64,000 nt of DNA from Agriotes lineatus. Taxonomy: Eukaryota > Arthropoda > Insecta > Coleoptera > Elateridae. Position 1 is the first letter of the stretch, and the number at the start of each line of letters is the position of its first letter. The stretch covers positions 1 to 64,000 of the forward strand of contig CALNHX010003288.1 of assembly GCA_940337035.1 (NCBI GenBank), in the 5' to 3' direction. The notes under the pieces were generated by a model. The model saw only the letters and a program-made list of their open reading frames with translations. It had not been told where the DNA came from and did not search any database. The position numbers and the translations under genes are program-made. Below are positions 44,480-57,651 of the stretch, in pieces.

Positions 44480-44848
44480 GGACTGCAATTCGGGAAAGCG
44501 ACAGTCGCCCCTATAGGTATAAGTAATAGTGCTGCCAATAAGCACGCTCTAGTTAGCATTAGGGAGGTCGTAGATTCGATTTCCACGGCTGTCGACTTTA
44601 ATTCAGGTTTCTAGGTTTTCCTGAATCAACAGAGTACCTTCTCTGAGGCGAATTCCGAGGCAGTACTTCTCCACCTTTCCTGACCTCTCTTCCATTCTCC
44701 GTCCGTCCTTTTTCTCACCCATCCTATAATTTCCGTTCTTGACTGAAGAGGAACGCAAGGTCCCAATAACAGCCCGCCCCCATTTGGGGAATTGTAATTA
44801 CCTTGAACATTTACCTTGAACTATAAACTTTACTTTACTTACAAGTGT
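44480..44848 (+). mobile_element. tRNA-derived SINE candidate
   Basis: A head with GGAGGTCGTAGATTCGATTTCC (pol III B box) at about 44560-44583 and a degraded A-box region upstream. The body contains AGGTTTTCCTGAATC and GGCGAATTCCGAGGCAGTAC, followed by a pyrimidine-rich stretch and a tail repeating TACCTTGAAC and CTTTA units. Head-body-repetitive-tail at ~370 bp is SINE architecture. No flanking duplication identified. Confidence 0.55.
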
Positions 44849-44849
44849 T

Positions 44850-46090
44850 TTCATTCCGCACTCGAGCCATTAGCGTGTGCACGCACCTATGTTTAATATA
44901 CTTATCCACCAAAAGTCAAAATACCTTCGATATTTTCTTCTCTTTTGGGGATGAATCGGGAAGACACTTAGGAAGTGTATACTAAACATAAATGTTTGAC
45001 TAAAAATCCAAAACTTGTTATCCGATTTTTCTTTATTTCTGAAAGACACTGTAATCCGAAAACATATGAAATTGGAACAACTTACAGGTCCTCTAGTCAT
45101 ACATTTAGTTGTAGTATACACTCCCGAAGTTTGATACCCTCCCAACTCGTCCTGTATAATGGTTCCACTCTCTCTTTTTGTTTGCTATCCAATTGTTGAA
45201 GCTATCTACCTGACATTTTTCTCTTACTTTTACATTTGTTGAACCATCCCACCTCATTTTTCCTATTATCCTTCCAAAACTTTAATCTCAGCTTGCCGTT
45301 TACTTTGGTTAGATATCGTATCAGATTTCTAATGAATAAGATAGCACATTTTTTTCGATTTTTCAGGAATATTGATTTTTTTCTTAAAGTTGATGAGCAA
45401 CCTATTTGCCTATCTCTTGTCACACGGGCAAGACATTTTACAAGTGTGACAATTTTAAATGTGATTTCTAGATTATATTGAAGTTACTACAAAAACAAAT
45501 AACGTTGATCTGGATAACTTATGCTGTGAAGATCAACATTTTAATGTTCGAATAAAAAAGGTATATAAATGGCAATGGTGTGTTCTGTAATTTATGACGT
45601 AACGTTATTGCAGTTAATAAATTTTAAATTCTGCAATTTATCAATTTTACAATTAGTGAAGACTTTATTCTCATTCAACTTCTGAACGGTGTTGTGGCAT
45701 ATGTGGTTCTATAGAATGTGATGTAGCTGATTTATTTGAATATGTTGGGTCATATACGAACAGTAAGATAGTACATGAAAAATTTCAAAAATTGTAAAAA
45801 TAAAATACTGAGCAGATCGGGGCCACCAAGAGTATTTCATCCGAAATGCAGTCGTTTGGAATACCTTTAACTGCGTACTGCTTGATGTGGTCAACAACAC
45901 ACCTTCTATGGCTGCCGTATTTTCCTATTTCCACAACTGTGATTTTGGGTATCCAATTTTTAAGCTTCAGTTTCTAACTTTCGAAGAAAACCAACATACA
46001 AAGCGGCTCTATTCTCTAAGTTAAGCAAGTGTAACATACGAACATGAATTTCGTGAATTCGGTAATCAGGTAGGTGCAACTATCAACTAT
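44850..46090. other. No recognisable gene
   Basis: Short frames on both strands, no domain. Confidence 0.4.
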
Positions 46091-46092
46091 GC

Positions 46093-46331
46093 ACAGTCGC
46101 GGAATTAAAAATCCGGACGAGTCTTATAGAGGATTTTTGCAATTTTTGGGTAATGTAAATTGGGCTTTGCGTTTCTAGGTTAGCAATTGACAGTTAAACA
46201 ATGAGGCATGCTGTCATATACGAGTAATTATTTTTACTTTGACTAATTTTACCAGGTAACGTGATAAGTAAAGTAAAGTAAGATATACACTGAATCATTT
46301 TAAATGTCCGGATTTTTAATTCCGCGACTGT
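46093..46331. mobile_element. Short MITE with 25-bp perfect inverted repeats
   Basis: CAGTCGCGGAATTAAAAATC(CGGAC) at 46094-46118 is perfectly inverted at 46306-46330. 239 bp in total and non-coding. Confidence 0.88.
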
Positions 46332-46334
46332 ACA

Positions 46335-48670
46335 TGTAAGTAAGCACAATATAGCGATAAATCCACAGAATTATACATCTGCGCAATATGTACAGCCAAT
46401 AAATACATTAACTTATTATAACCACTGTGTACAAAACACAAACTTTGCGACAACAAACAGGATTGTACTTATCTCATCTCACTATACTATGTAATGGCAT
46501 GTACACCTTATTTACTCGCCACAAATAGCCCAAACGCCCAACTTAGTCCAACAACTTCAATTCATGTGGCTATTGAATCCAGCTACTCCGAGCAACACAA
46601 TATGGTTTGAACAAAAGTAGAATATAAAAAAAGATCCAGAAAAAATAACATCCCCAAATACTAAAAAAAATACATAAACGACGTTAAAAGTGTAACGAGA
46701 CAGACTTGTGGTGTCATAAATGCTCATGCCGGTGTCTTCTGATGACCTCTAGTGATCTATAACCCTCTACGTTGTGTACATCACTTTGTTTTAATTTAAC
46801 AGATTTTATGAATGATTTAAACAAGTTCTCGTAACTTGTAGACCCTTAGGGTTCTTATAACCCTCGTAACTGCAAGTTCTTCATTTAAGTAGGCTCATAC
46901 ACACACTTTGATGAAATCAAACGCAAAAAACGCTTTATACATTTATTAAACCAATAAACCCTATACTCTCGTATATAAAACTAAATTTAAACGACCAAAT
47001 TGTTCCCTTTACCTTTCTGTAGTGGGCACAGTCTAATGGGAAATGTAATACTTTTCAATTGTTGGTGTAATAATAGCAATACTGCGACTTAGTCAGTGCA
47101 AAGAAGGACTTGAGAGTTGTAAAGGAAATTTATCAGTGAAGAAAATTGCGCCCGCCGCACTCAATCTTCAGTAGCGATGACTCTCCCGCTGATCAAATGT
47201 AGCGACAACCGTGTAATTAGGGATTACGTAGGGTGCCCAAACTGTTCTCCTGACTCTGTCGAGTTTTCCTTTAAATGGTAGCCCGTAGTGGATATCCCTC
47301 TCGGAAATACCAATGGTGATACCACCCTATAACCAATCACAGCGTTTCCGCTGGGTAATTATCTAATCATAATGTTTCCATTATGAGGCAGTATTTCTAC
47401 CGCAATTTAAATCATGTTAGATTATTTTCGGTGCTCTCGATCTGGGTCACTAGCGCCCAGAGTCGTAAATTGCCACTTTAATCCCTATTTGGCTTTCGCC
47501 GGGTGACGAATTCCCCAATTAGACTATGCCCAAATATCTTCAGTTTTCTGTAAGAAAAGTGTGAATTATGTGGCCACATAATTCACTATTAAGCTGAAAG
47601 CAAACAACAATATGGTCCAGGGCCCTGTGAGTGTAACTTAATACGCCCACAGTCGCAGCTGTGGGTCGAACCTTAATCTATCCATTAATATGCCTGCATG
47701 TGCAACAATTCCTTACATTGGGAAAACACATTCTGCATATCGTAATTACCAAATTCAAACGAAAAATGTAAGCATCTAATATTAATTGTTCATGTTTGTG
47801 TCCATTACCATAACCTATAAGTCCCGTCCCCTCACAAAAGACCGGCTAAGTAAACCAGTTTACACTTTTAGCAAATACGGTCTACCAGTTGCTGAAGAAT
47901 GAAAATAAGTCTAAAGTAAGCAAAATCCTTCTGATCTTTGTCGTAATAGTCCAGTATGCACAACGATCAAGTTAAATTTCAACCGACACCCATGAAAACT
48001 ATATAGCCATCATACACCAAATAAAACTCCCCTTGTAGTTGTTCGTAATATTCACCTATCAACAGAGCCAAAAATATTAACAAAGCTATTAAAGAAATAA
48101 GGTCCTAATATCCACCAAGGATGCACAAATATGATCACATAATTTTCAATGTAACAAAGTTCTAACATTCTATTATAAAAGTGATATATTTTTAAATGAA
48201 CGCTGCCATCGTGCGGATACCCAGAAAAGTCATAAATGAACATACTGCAGCAGACAAATGATTACAGCGAGCGATGCAATAGCAGTGGAACAAGAAGGCC
48301 CTCAAAGTCAGCCTGTGGTGTTTTGGTGATTGTTACAATGGACCGCTGTACCTGCGATTAGCCCAAAACAGTAAATGTATATGTAAAAAGCGCCATTAGT
48401 GGACCCGCTCCAAAAGTTGTTTAAAATGTAAGTTAGTTTTTGCCAATGCTGTACATTCACTTTAAAAAAATAAGGCTGCCTATGCGGTAGACTAAAAAGT
48501 TGGTTTATCTTCAGGTATTAAATAGCATTTAATATTAACTAAATTTTGGCAGTGTCTGGCTCATCTATTGACTGCCTTTCATAATGAAGCTAACATAACA
48601 GAACGTTTCATTAAGTTAGTTTATGTATACGGAGCTTGTAGCTTAGAACCTGCTTGTGAAACCAGAATAT
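46335..48670. other. No recognisable gene
   Basis: 47100-47560 is more GC-rich but shows no domain or repeat structure I can support. Confidence 0.4.
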
Positions 48671-48674
48671 CGAA

Positions 48675-49073
48675 TTGCTCGAGTTGGTAGTAGTTGGATC
48701 AAGCGTAGACCTCTCCGTTGACCACACCCCACTTCTTGTTACTATATCATTACAAGTTCACTATAAAACGAAACCACCCACCCTAACTAACAAACATACT
48801 GACTGGAATAACTTGTCAGCTTCAGTGTCACTAAAGGCAGATCAAGAGATAGATGAAACAGTAGTCCGTTTAACCAAAGATATGCAGCATGGAATATTAT
48901 ACAGGGGAGTAGCTTTGAAAAATAATTTTAGAAGTATTCTAAAGAATTTTCTACCTGAAGAGCCATCAATAAATTTAGTAAGTTCTATCTTACATCTAAG
49001 TAAAACAATTGTTACACCATTTTGGGATGAATATAACTACTATACACATTTAAGGAGAAATTTATTTTATTAA
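48675..49073 (+). pseudogene. Jockey LINE endonuclease C-terminal fragment
   Basis: A 132-residue open frame with VDLSVDHTPLLVTISLQV (the endonuclease S.DH.P motif, here with Val-Asp-His), then TLTNKHTDWNNLSASVSL and TKDMQHGILY, matching the Jockey linker between endonuclease and reverse transcriptase (TNK.TDW, ...FT.DI..A). The polymerase is absent; sequence changes abruptly after 49073. Confidence 0.8.
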
Positions 49074-49074
49074 G

Positions 49075-52000
49075 GCCGGCTTGCCACCTTGTAACACGGC
49101 TTTTTGCCGAGCCCTACTCTCTACTGCACTGTTACCTTACAATGCCCTAGGTTTCTAGATTATTTAGTGGGTGAGGTATGCGGCTCTATTAGCATCGTCA
49201 GTGCGGTTAAGGGCAAGCTAATATTGTTGTTTGAGGTCAGTTTGTTATCACCAAGAATATTTTACTTACGGATGCAAACACTACCAGTAAAAAATCCCAA
49301 CAGTTTACATATCATCTGTAAGAAAACACACACAAGAAAATGCAAAGATATACATAAAACGGTTGCGCGTTGCACGTGAGAAAATGCCTTAACTAGATCC
49401 TTAATAGTTCAGTTATTCATGCAAAGCCAAAGTCCACGAGAGCGAGGTATAATGTAACTACGCTCACACGAACAACCTGAACCCGAAGTTGTCGATTCTT
49501 TAGAATGCGAAAATGCTTGGAATCCCCTGGACGCCGAGTCAGCAAATAACGTGATGACTTCGTAATGGCTGCCGGTACTTCCCCGCTATCTGGGCCGCTA
49601 ACACCTTGCTCACAGTTGAGCAAATTATTCATGAAAACAATTACTAATGATATTGTAACTGCTTTCTTAATTCGTAGCTCGGTTTCAAGCAGGAACTAAC
49701 CTGGTTTTAATCCTGCCATCAAAGAGCCGGGAACCGCGCTGAATGCCTTCTTGAGGTCAAAATCGCAGCTTCGAGCGATGTCGAATCGGAACCTCGCAGA
49801 ATCACTTCCAAGGTGATGTTCTACGCAGATAAACGGCATCTCGTTTGGAGATGCACGGCGTCGGCTGCTTCAACACGCAAACTCTCAAAAACACCTTTAA
49901 AAAGCCGATCTGCACCCTGTACGAGCGTGGTGGCGAATGAATTTCCCGCGGCCCACAGCGTTGTTGCGATTTTGGCTGTTTTTTGTTCTCAGGATTATAA
50001 TGTACATTCCCGCACGATTTCACTAGTGAGTCCGCATTCGGAATCTTATAGTACGCTGCCGCAGAAAGGTATGAAATATGTAAACACAAGTGGCACGAAT
50101 TGGCCCGTTTCAACATTATTGTATTAATTTTATTTAATTCGCATATTTTAGTTGTAATCGAAGCTCTTTAGGATTCTAAGTCCCTAAAGTGTATATTTTT
50201 ACTTGTTTGCACGTTCGCTATCTGTGACCGAAATGTCAACTTTCCGTAACTTGGTTGGTATGACAACAAAATTAAATATAACGGTACTACTTAGGACTGT
50301 TAAAGGATATTATTTTGTTTGGTTACTATAGAAACAACAAACACGCACTTTATTTAACAAACAATATTTTTGTAGTATCCAACGATATTTTTATTTTTAT
50401 AAAATGTGTCTCGTGGAACAGACCAGCAAAAATTTAAAAACTCGACCTTTTCGGCATGGTACTTCCAACTTCTTCTTGACAGTTTCTAAGGTACTTACCG
50501 ATCTTGTAATGTAATAATCTCATTCACATAATACCAATCTGCAATATTTCATCATGATTTTTAATAAGTTGTAACCAGATTAGCGTATTCTCGCTACAGA
50601 TGGCTATTTAGTGAGGTATTTTGTTTATCATATGCTGATTAATGGTTTAAGCCTCATTATCACTTTCCATTTATTTTTGTTTCCACTTATTTTCATTGTT
50701 GCACTGATTAATTTCGTCATTACAACTCTTCATACTATTACCAGCAGTTCTGAAGTATAAAGTTCTAATCCATTTAAAAAGCATACCCCAAACATTTAGA
50801 ATTGGTACTAATAAAACACAAATTGCATCATGGTGCTCTACGCTACACTACAATAACACAACATTCAAATCGTCAATTTTTAATTAAATTTTCAACAATT
50901 TTTAATGCTGGAACTAATACAATGCAATTTCTAAAAATATATACTATTTTATTATTGATAACATCCTTAAATCACTTCATCGAATTTTTATTAATTCGGT
51001 TCTCTCTATATCTGTTAAAACTATTGTTATTGAAAACTTGTGCAAAAGAAAATCAATATTTTACCACAAAAAGAGAAGAAATAGTATACAGTGTAAGCTG
51101 TGTCTTACTTTATAAGAATTTCTATTAATAGTTCTACCTAAAAACTAAAACTATTAAATGTGGACACTGTTAATATGAACAACAGTGGTTTTCATACAGT
51201 CGGTAAAGTTATAAAACTACACACGTGTTCTAAAACAACAAATACCTAGAAAAAATTAGCAGTAATCGCTTGCTGACATAATAACCAGTCGTTGGAACAA
51301 TGCACTTCTTCGCCACTTCCTTTACTGGGGCTTGCTCCTATCCATTATTCCGAACACGATGTCAATCGATATTTACCGTCTCAGCTTTATCACATGTGAA
51401 TGGTTCATGAAGACTATTTCAAGGAAAGCACGGGACCTACCTAACTACCAAATACTTCCTCTACAGCTCGCAAATTAACATACTGCGGCCTCACAAAGTT
51501 TTAATTACAGGAAATTATCATGTCTAACCTCAGTTTGCAAGAGCAATTTTCATTTGGATAGTCTACTTAAACGGTAGAGATAGGCTACGCTGAGTTTTTG
51601 AAGAGAAAATATATTCTAAAACCGACTATTTTTGTCCAAAAAGTTAAAGAAACTGCTCTTTATCCCCCATTATCAAGGTTATCCAGTTTATCTGATTAGT
51701 AGTTCGCAAACGAAAATAAGAATTTTACATTCTTTATAATAACTGTTTACCATTTTCCAGCATCATTTATCCATGGACTTCTTTCGAGGCTAAGGGATAA
51801 TCGTACGTCAGATGTATCTGTTTGTACAGTTCGCATTTTCCTTTCAAGCCGCGAAGCAAGCCCTCGGCTCTGTTTTTCTCCATAACTTGTTTGTTTTTGC
51901 AAGGAGCAAAACAAACACTTACGAATATCTCACGGTCTGTGTTTACCTACAGGACATCCAGAGCAATTCCGCTTCAGGTCAGTTCTGTTCGCCAGAACGG

Positions 52001-54215
52001 TGATTAAATAACAATAATCAATCAGACTGCACCAGTGGCTAGCATTAATTCACCTCGTTACAATCGAGCAGATTTATTCCTCAATACGCATGCAAATGAC
52101 GAGAATTGCGCCCTGAGTGAGGTGCATTTGCGTCGGCTGATGAGCTCGGAAAATCCGGAAATGGATTTTGTAGCACTAACCTTAAAGGAATATCTCACCA
52201 TTAGATCTGCACACCCGAGATAATTGTTTTGGGCCGAGTCTCGTTCTTGATTATGCATAAGCACTGATAGCCATCACTAAATTGTTAAATTTAGCAGGAG
52301 TTGAGGTTCAATACCGCGCGGTGTGCATAGATTAACTAGGTAATTACCCCTTATCACGAAAATCAATATACTGTTAACGAAACCATTATACATTGCAGCA
52401 TCAGTTTCAACAGCCGGCGCTCATATAATTTTATGAAGGCTGGCGCTATCCAGCGCTGGAAGCTGCTTCCGTAATACATGCCAACCTGCGTTTATATCTT
52501 AATCTAATTTGGAAACAAGCTGTAGGAGTGCACTTAGGCTGTACGTAATTCTGGAACAGCTACGTCGATTAATATGAACAAATTCTCAAACGGAAAATGA
52601 GTTAAACGGGAATATACGATTTATGACATACTAGAATAGGTGTACAACAGCGCACGATGCGATCCCTTTTATCTCTGATGCCCTCTCGGAATTAATTTGG
52701 TCATGCATTTGCTTAAAGGCCTCTTACCGTGTTGACAGTCTGCTTGAATGGACGATGAACTTAGATTTAGAGAACATTTAAGAAATTGCCGTCTTTTTCA
52801 ATGCTTCTGCCACCATATGGACTTGATCGACGGTGAATTATTTATTTACTCAAAATAGAGGAATTCATCCTCGTAAATTCGTTTCCCAAAGTTCTTTTCT
52901 ATAACCACTTTTGGGCAACCTATGCTGTTATGGTCTATGGGTAAGATGAGTGCTGATGTGAATTCTAATTTTACCATTTCTTGCCATTACTAAATGACGT
53001 TTAGTTTAAGTAGTTCTATTTCTTTTCTTCTGGTGTTTTGACGTTTACTGTCTTCTGATTTCCGTATACTTTCCTATAAGCGATTGTCAATTTTTCGCTG
53101 CTGCATGGTGCATTTATTTTTTTGCAGCCAAGTTTTTCTTGGTGGTACTCTTTGCTACTGCTGTTGAAGATTTCATTTACTTTCTTTTCTGGTCTATTAT
53201 TATTCATGCGACACATATGTATGTTCATACCAAGGCAATTGTTGTTTCTTTATTCCTTCCATTATGCCCTCACCAACATTCATAATTTGCCTTAAACTTC
53301 TCATTTCTTACTCCGTCCGCCCTTGATTTTCTTGCCGATTATCTCCTTACATTTATTTCTAAATCTTTTAACTTGTTTTTGTTTTATCTGTTAAAGGCGA
53401 TGCTATTGCTTCATACGTTCAAATACTTTTTACTGTGTTCTCTGAATGATATCATTTTTGACAGTGGTTTACTTTTTACTGTCGTGCTGTATATTAATGT
53501 TTGCATTGCTTCCTTATATGATTATTCCGTAATATGGAATTTAGCATTCTTATTTACCTTTATGCAGTGCATTAGTAAAGTAGTGGATAAATTCGTTAAA
53601 GATTCAAGGAATAACTTTTGAAAAAAAAGCTGGGACACGTCAATTTTTATTTTTATTTTAGCATTTCCTCAAATTAAATGCATACATATAGGGTGGCCCG
53701 CATAGGAAGTATGATGTTTTTTTAACATTGAAAATGTTTAACAAATTGGAGATGTGACGCTAGTACGGTGCTCTTTTAGCGATTTGTATGACGCTTGGAA
53801 AATGCGCAGTTTTCGCGAATTTTGCAAGCTGTACGTATTGCAGCTGAATGTTAGTGGTGTCATTTTGAAGATCTCGTCAAGGGCGAACTTTCTGGAGAGG
53901 TTGTAAAAATGTAAGATTTGAGGTGGCGAAAATACAGGAGTTAAAACGATTTTTTGGACACGAAAGCGTTCGATGCTGTTACATCGCAACTTTTTGAAAG
54001 AGTCAAATGTGATTAGGGGCTAGTTAGAAAGAGAATGAACCAACGCCCATCGTACTGGCTGGTTTTTGGAGTCTGCAATGCACGGGGGCGAAGTTACAGG
54101 GGTAGAAGGCTGAGATGCATTTGTAGCAAATTGGATGTTCACATAAACAGGGGGAAAGAAAAAATGTCGAATATTGTTTTTTGGCAGTATGTGGATGAAT
54201 TTGTGGGTATCACAA
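49075..54215. other. No recognisable gene; possibly unique host DNA
   Basis: About 5 kb with few repeats. Open frames at 49104-49379, 49802-50127, 50802-51128, 51812-52003, 52035-52223 and 53373-53621 carry no domain I recognise. A lone MITE-like end (ATAGGGTGGCCCGCATAGGA) lies at 53690. Confidence 0.4.
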
Positions 54216-54223
54216 AAATTGTA

Positions 54224-55005
54224 AAATTAATATTTGTGTGAAATCCGCTGTTTGGAGACTTTCTACTAATCAATTTTATTTTTTTAAGAAAATTTGTGAG
54301 GTGGCAATTTAGCCGTCCAGCCGTCAATATTTGTTTGAAATTCGGTGTTTGGTGACTTTCTACGGGTCGATTGTATTTTTTATGAGAATTCGCGGTGTGG
54401 GAATTTTGAGGTCCAGGTGTACTTGGGGGTTGCAAAATGGGGAAAACGTTATAATTATTAGAAAAACCTTAAAATGAATGTGTGTGTGAAATTCGCTGAT
54501 TGGAGACCTTCTACTGGTCGAGTGTATTGTTAAGATAACTCGGGATATGGAAATTTGGTGGTCCAGCTAAATTTGGGGGTTGGAAAATGAGAAAAACGTA
54601 ATCATCGGAAAACCTTAAAATCAATATATGTGTGAAATTTGCTGTTTGGAGATTGTATGCTAGTCGATTGTATTTTTTAAGAGAATTCGGGATGTGGTCA
54701 TTCTGCGGTTCAGTTAAATTTGGGGGTTGGAAAATGCGAAAAGCGTTATAATTATCGAGAAAACTTAAAAATCAACATTTGTGTGAGTTTCGCTCTTTGG
54801 AGATTCTCTGCTGGCCAATTGTATTTTTAATAGAATTCAACATGTGGGAAATTTGCTGCCCATGTGGATTTGGGGTTGCAAAATAGGGAGAACGATATAA
54901 TTATCAGAAAAACTTTAAAATCAATATTTATGTGAAATTCGCTGTTTGGAGATTTTCTACTGGTCGACTGTATTTTTTAAGAGTTCTGGATGCGGTTGTA
55001 AAGGG
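54224..55005. repeat. Satellite-like tandem array, ~149-bp unit, about 6 copies
   Basis: The phrase GTGAAATTCGCTGTTTGGAG recurs with small changes at 54239, 54335, 54486, 54632, 54783 and 54932: spacings 96, 151, 146, 151 and 149. Each unit also has CTACTGGTCGATTGTATTTT and TTGGGGGTTGGAAAATG blocks. The second unit has lost about 50 bp. Confidence 0.9.
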
Positions 55006-55009
55006 GTGG

Positions 55010-55420
55010 AGGATTACCTTATTTTGTTCAATTTTCAAATAAGGAAAATGTTCAATTTTTCTTATTTAAATTTGCAAGCAAATTGTAAATAGCATGTCGG
55101 ATTGTATTTTGCTCGAACATGAATATTACGTGAGTTAAGATCATTGCTGGGCTGCACTTGTTCGCAGAATGGTAGTGGCCACTGGCAGGGTTGGGATGTT
55201 AGTGTCAGCTGTTTGTACTAAAACTTAATGCGCGATTGTAGTACAAAAAATGATACGAACTTTAAAAATATAAATACATATACATATGTATATGCACGGA
55301 AAATGCAAAGTTACTTAGATTATATAATGTAAAAACTCCCAAACAACAAATCCTTTTAAAATATATTTATTGAACAATTAACACAAAACTAAAGATACAT
55401 ATCGACTAAACAACTCAAAG
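55010..55420. other. No gene; AAT-rich, contains an ATG-centred palindrome
   Basis: TATACATATGTATA near 55280. The right end holds a minus-strand AATAAA (55366-55371) that probably belongs to the coding remnant next to it. Confidence 0.4.
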
Positions 55421-55718
55421 GTCTATTCACATCTAATCCCTTTTTCACACTGCCCTTTTCCTCCTAATAGAAGCATCTTTGCTCCGGTTCTTATATTTGC
55501 TATTAAAGCACGTTTCATGAGTAAACGAAATAAACTATGAACAGTAATATGTGGAGCCGCCAAATGATTCATATAAGCAATAGATCTTCTAAAGTTGAAA
55601 ACATCTTTAATATAATATCGAATTCAACATCTTTATCTAATTGCAAATTAATATTAAAGTGTACAAGATGCTGAAAAGGTTGCAGACTGTTGCACGTATT
55701 ATTTATTAATGATCTTCT

Positions 55719-57134
55719 CAGGGCTGTGGTCACAAAAAATCCGACTCACTCCGACTCCGACTCCAGCTCCTAATATTTTAGTAGCTTGAATCCGACTCCG
55801 ACTTCGACAGTACTAGAATATTGATACCCCCCCCCCCATTCCTTTTCATCTCCCTGATAAACTTTACCGGCTCATAACGAATTTCACAAGTTTTGCGGAA
55901 TGTGGTTGATTATAATAAATTCCATATTTACAAGTATTGCATACACGGTTTCCAGCAACGTACTGATTTCACGTACAAATACACAGAGAGGTTTATAAAA
56001 ACGTAAATGAGGAAAAGGATAACATTTACTTTAAGAAGAATACACTTCATGGCAAAATTTCATAAACGTGCAAATGCCATTCTTATAACAAGACAGTTTC
56101 TTACCTTCCTACTAAACTAACAGTACTAACTACATTCCGTAGTAGATTACTTTATTAAGGAATCATTTACTACCTGCCTACATAATACAAGTTTAGGGAG
56201 TCATAGGAAATTCAAATAGTCTGACGTCTGAGCAGGGTTGAGCAGATTTAAATTATTTGATTAAAATAATGAATTTAAAAGGAATTTCATTATCAAAACC
56301 ATTGATTTTAATAATATTTTTTATATTTTGCCAAATCAGCAAAACAAATACACCAAAGAAGTACCCATCAAATATTGCCAATTAAAGAAAAAACACCATG
56401 AACAGTAACAATATAACAAAATGCTGAAACTGGTTTAACTTTTAAAATACATTTTAAAACAGTTAAAACATAAAAATAAGGTGCACTATGAAAGTTAGAA
56501 ATTAGACGTAATACTAATAATACCGGGTGTTTTAAAAAGAACTACATCTAGTATGCTATGAACTTCCCATAATGCAATCTAAAATTTTATTTAAAATTGG
56601 CAAGACTGTAAGTCTATGTCAAATTCGAGGTTAGCAGGTTAGGTTAGGACATAGAATTACAGTCTTGCCAATTTCAAATAAAATTTTAGATTGCATTATG
56701 GGAAGTTCATAGCATACTAGCTGTAATTCTTTTTAAGACACCCGGTAGTAATAATACGTACTATGCTTGTTTTTTTGTTAATTACATTAAACAGTTATTG
56801 GTAATATATAGAAAAACCGTCTACTACGCTGTACATGGACAGGGTCGGCATTTTTTAAATAGTTTGGTAGGAATTTAAATTTACAAGCGGTGATCACACT
56901 GATTCTAGAACACACTCTGCACACTCGTGGATCTACGTGCATTTTCATAAACTACCATAAATATAGAAAAATCGATTTTTATTAACCCTGAGTCTGTGTT
57001 CAAATAGTCAGTACTACAGTCATTCAAATAGTTTGATAACTTTTGAGGTTTTCATTTAAAAAAAAATTAAAACTGAGAGTCGGAGTCGGGTAATTTATAC
57101 GAACTCCGACTACGACTCCGACTCTACAGCCCTG
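55719..57134. mobile_element. hAT-superfamily non-autonomous element, exact 8-bp TSD
   Basis: Begins CAGGGCTGTGG and ends CTACAGCCCTG. Both ends carry GACTCCGACTCCGACT repeats. The octamer GATCTTCT flanks it on both sides (55711-55718 and 57135-57142). No transposase. A C12 run lies near 55828, and a smaller MITE is nested inside. Confidence 0.93.
56523..56745. mobile_element. Palindromic MITE nested in the hAT element
   Basis: Arms of ~98 bp (56523-56620 and 56648-56745), nearly identical, from CCGGGTGTTTTAAAAAGAAC inward. TA at 56521-56522 and 56746-56747. Only ~27 bp of spacer. Confidence 0.93.
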
Positions 57135-57239
57135 GATCTTCTATGCAGTAGAACTTCGCAGTAACGTTTCGCGTGGTGTATAATAAACAATAATAATACA
57201 GATGTGAATAATTTTAAAACTTTTTTTAATTTCTATTCC

Positions 57240-57650
57240 TTGTAATTTTTTCAGATTTTGGAAATTTTATGCCGGACATGAAAATTAGAAAAAACTTAGT
57301 TGCACTGCATCAACGCAGATTGGTAAATTTCAACTTCTGTAAATTTTTTAACGAAAACCCCTTTTTTTATTAGGGAATTTGAAAAACAAATTTTTTCTAC
57401 GATCGTGGTAAAATGACAACTTTTTGCACAGTAGTGTCAAAACTGACATTAAACTGACACTCTTTTAATATTAGAGCCCGAATTCAGTCTGTTTAGCAAG
57501 TTGCCATTGGTGGTGTGTTTTAATACTATTTTAAAACACGCTTTGCCGTAAATTTGAAAGTCAACATAACCTAGAACATCTAAAGTAATGTGACGGAAAA
57601 AGTGTCACCGAACTAAGTTTTTATATTTCTGTTACGATCGTAGAAAGAGT
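57240..57650. other. No recognisable gene
   Basis: AT-rich, with a poly-T run near 57362. Confidence 0.4.
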
Positions 57651-57651
57651 A

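Larger units (their letters stand above)
55423..57231 (-). pseudogene. Unidentified coding remnant split by a hAT element
   Basis: On the minus strand an open frame (about 30 codons after a stop near 57231) reaches the hAT insertion at 57135. Beyond the element (from 55718) the same phase continues for ~47 codons to a TGA at 55569-55571. An overlapping frame then runs ~60 codons to a TAG at 55423-55425 (SIAYMNHLAAPHITVHSLFR, then KRALIANIRTGAKMLLLGGK), followed within about 55 bp by AATAAA. This suggests a 3' exon with one frameshift and a clean hAT insertion. I do not recognise the protein; it could be host, transposon or viral in origin. Confidence 0.45.

Noticed and set aside
45202..45481. 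Lys-rich minus-strand and Phe/Leu-rich plus-strand frames
   Set aside because: Mutual shadows in AT-rich DNA with no domain.
49802..50127. Two 104-residue frames on opposite strands
   Set aside because: They overlap almost exactly and neither shows a domain or codon signal.
54224..55005. Possible CRISPR or VNTR coding repeat
   Set aside because: Whole ~149-bp units are repeated, with no conserved repeat/unique spacer structure and no open frame.
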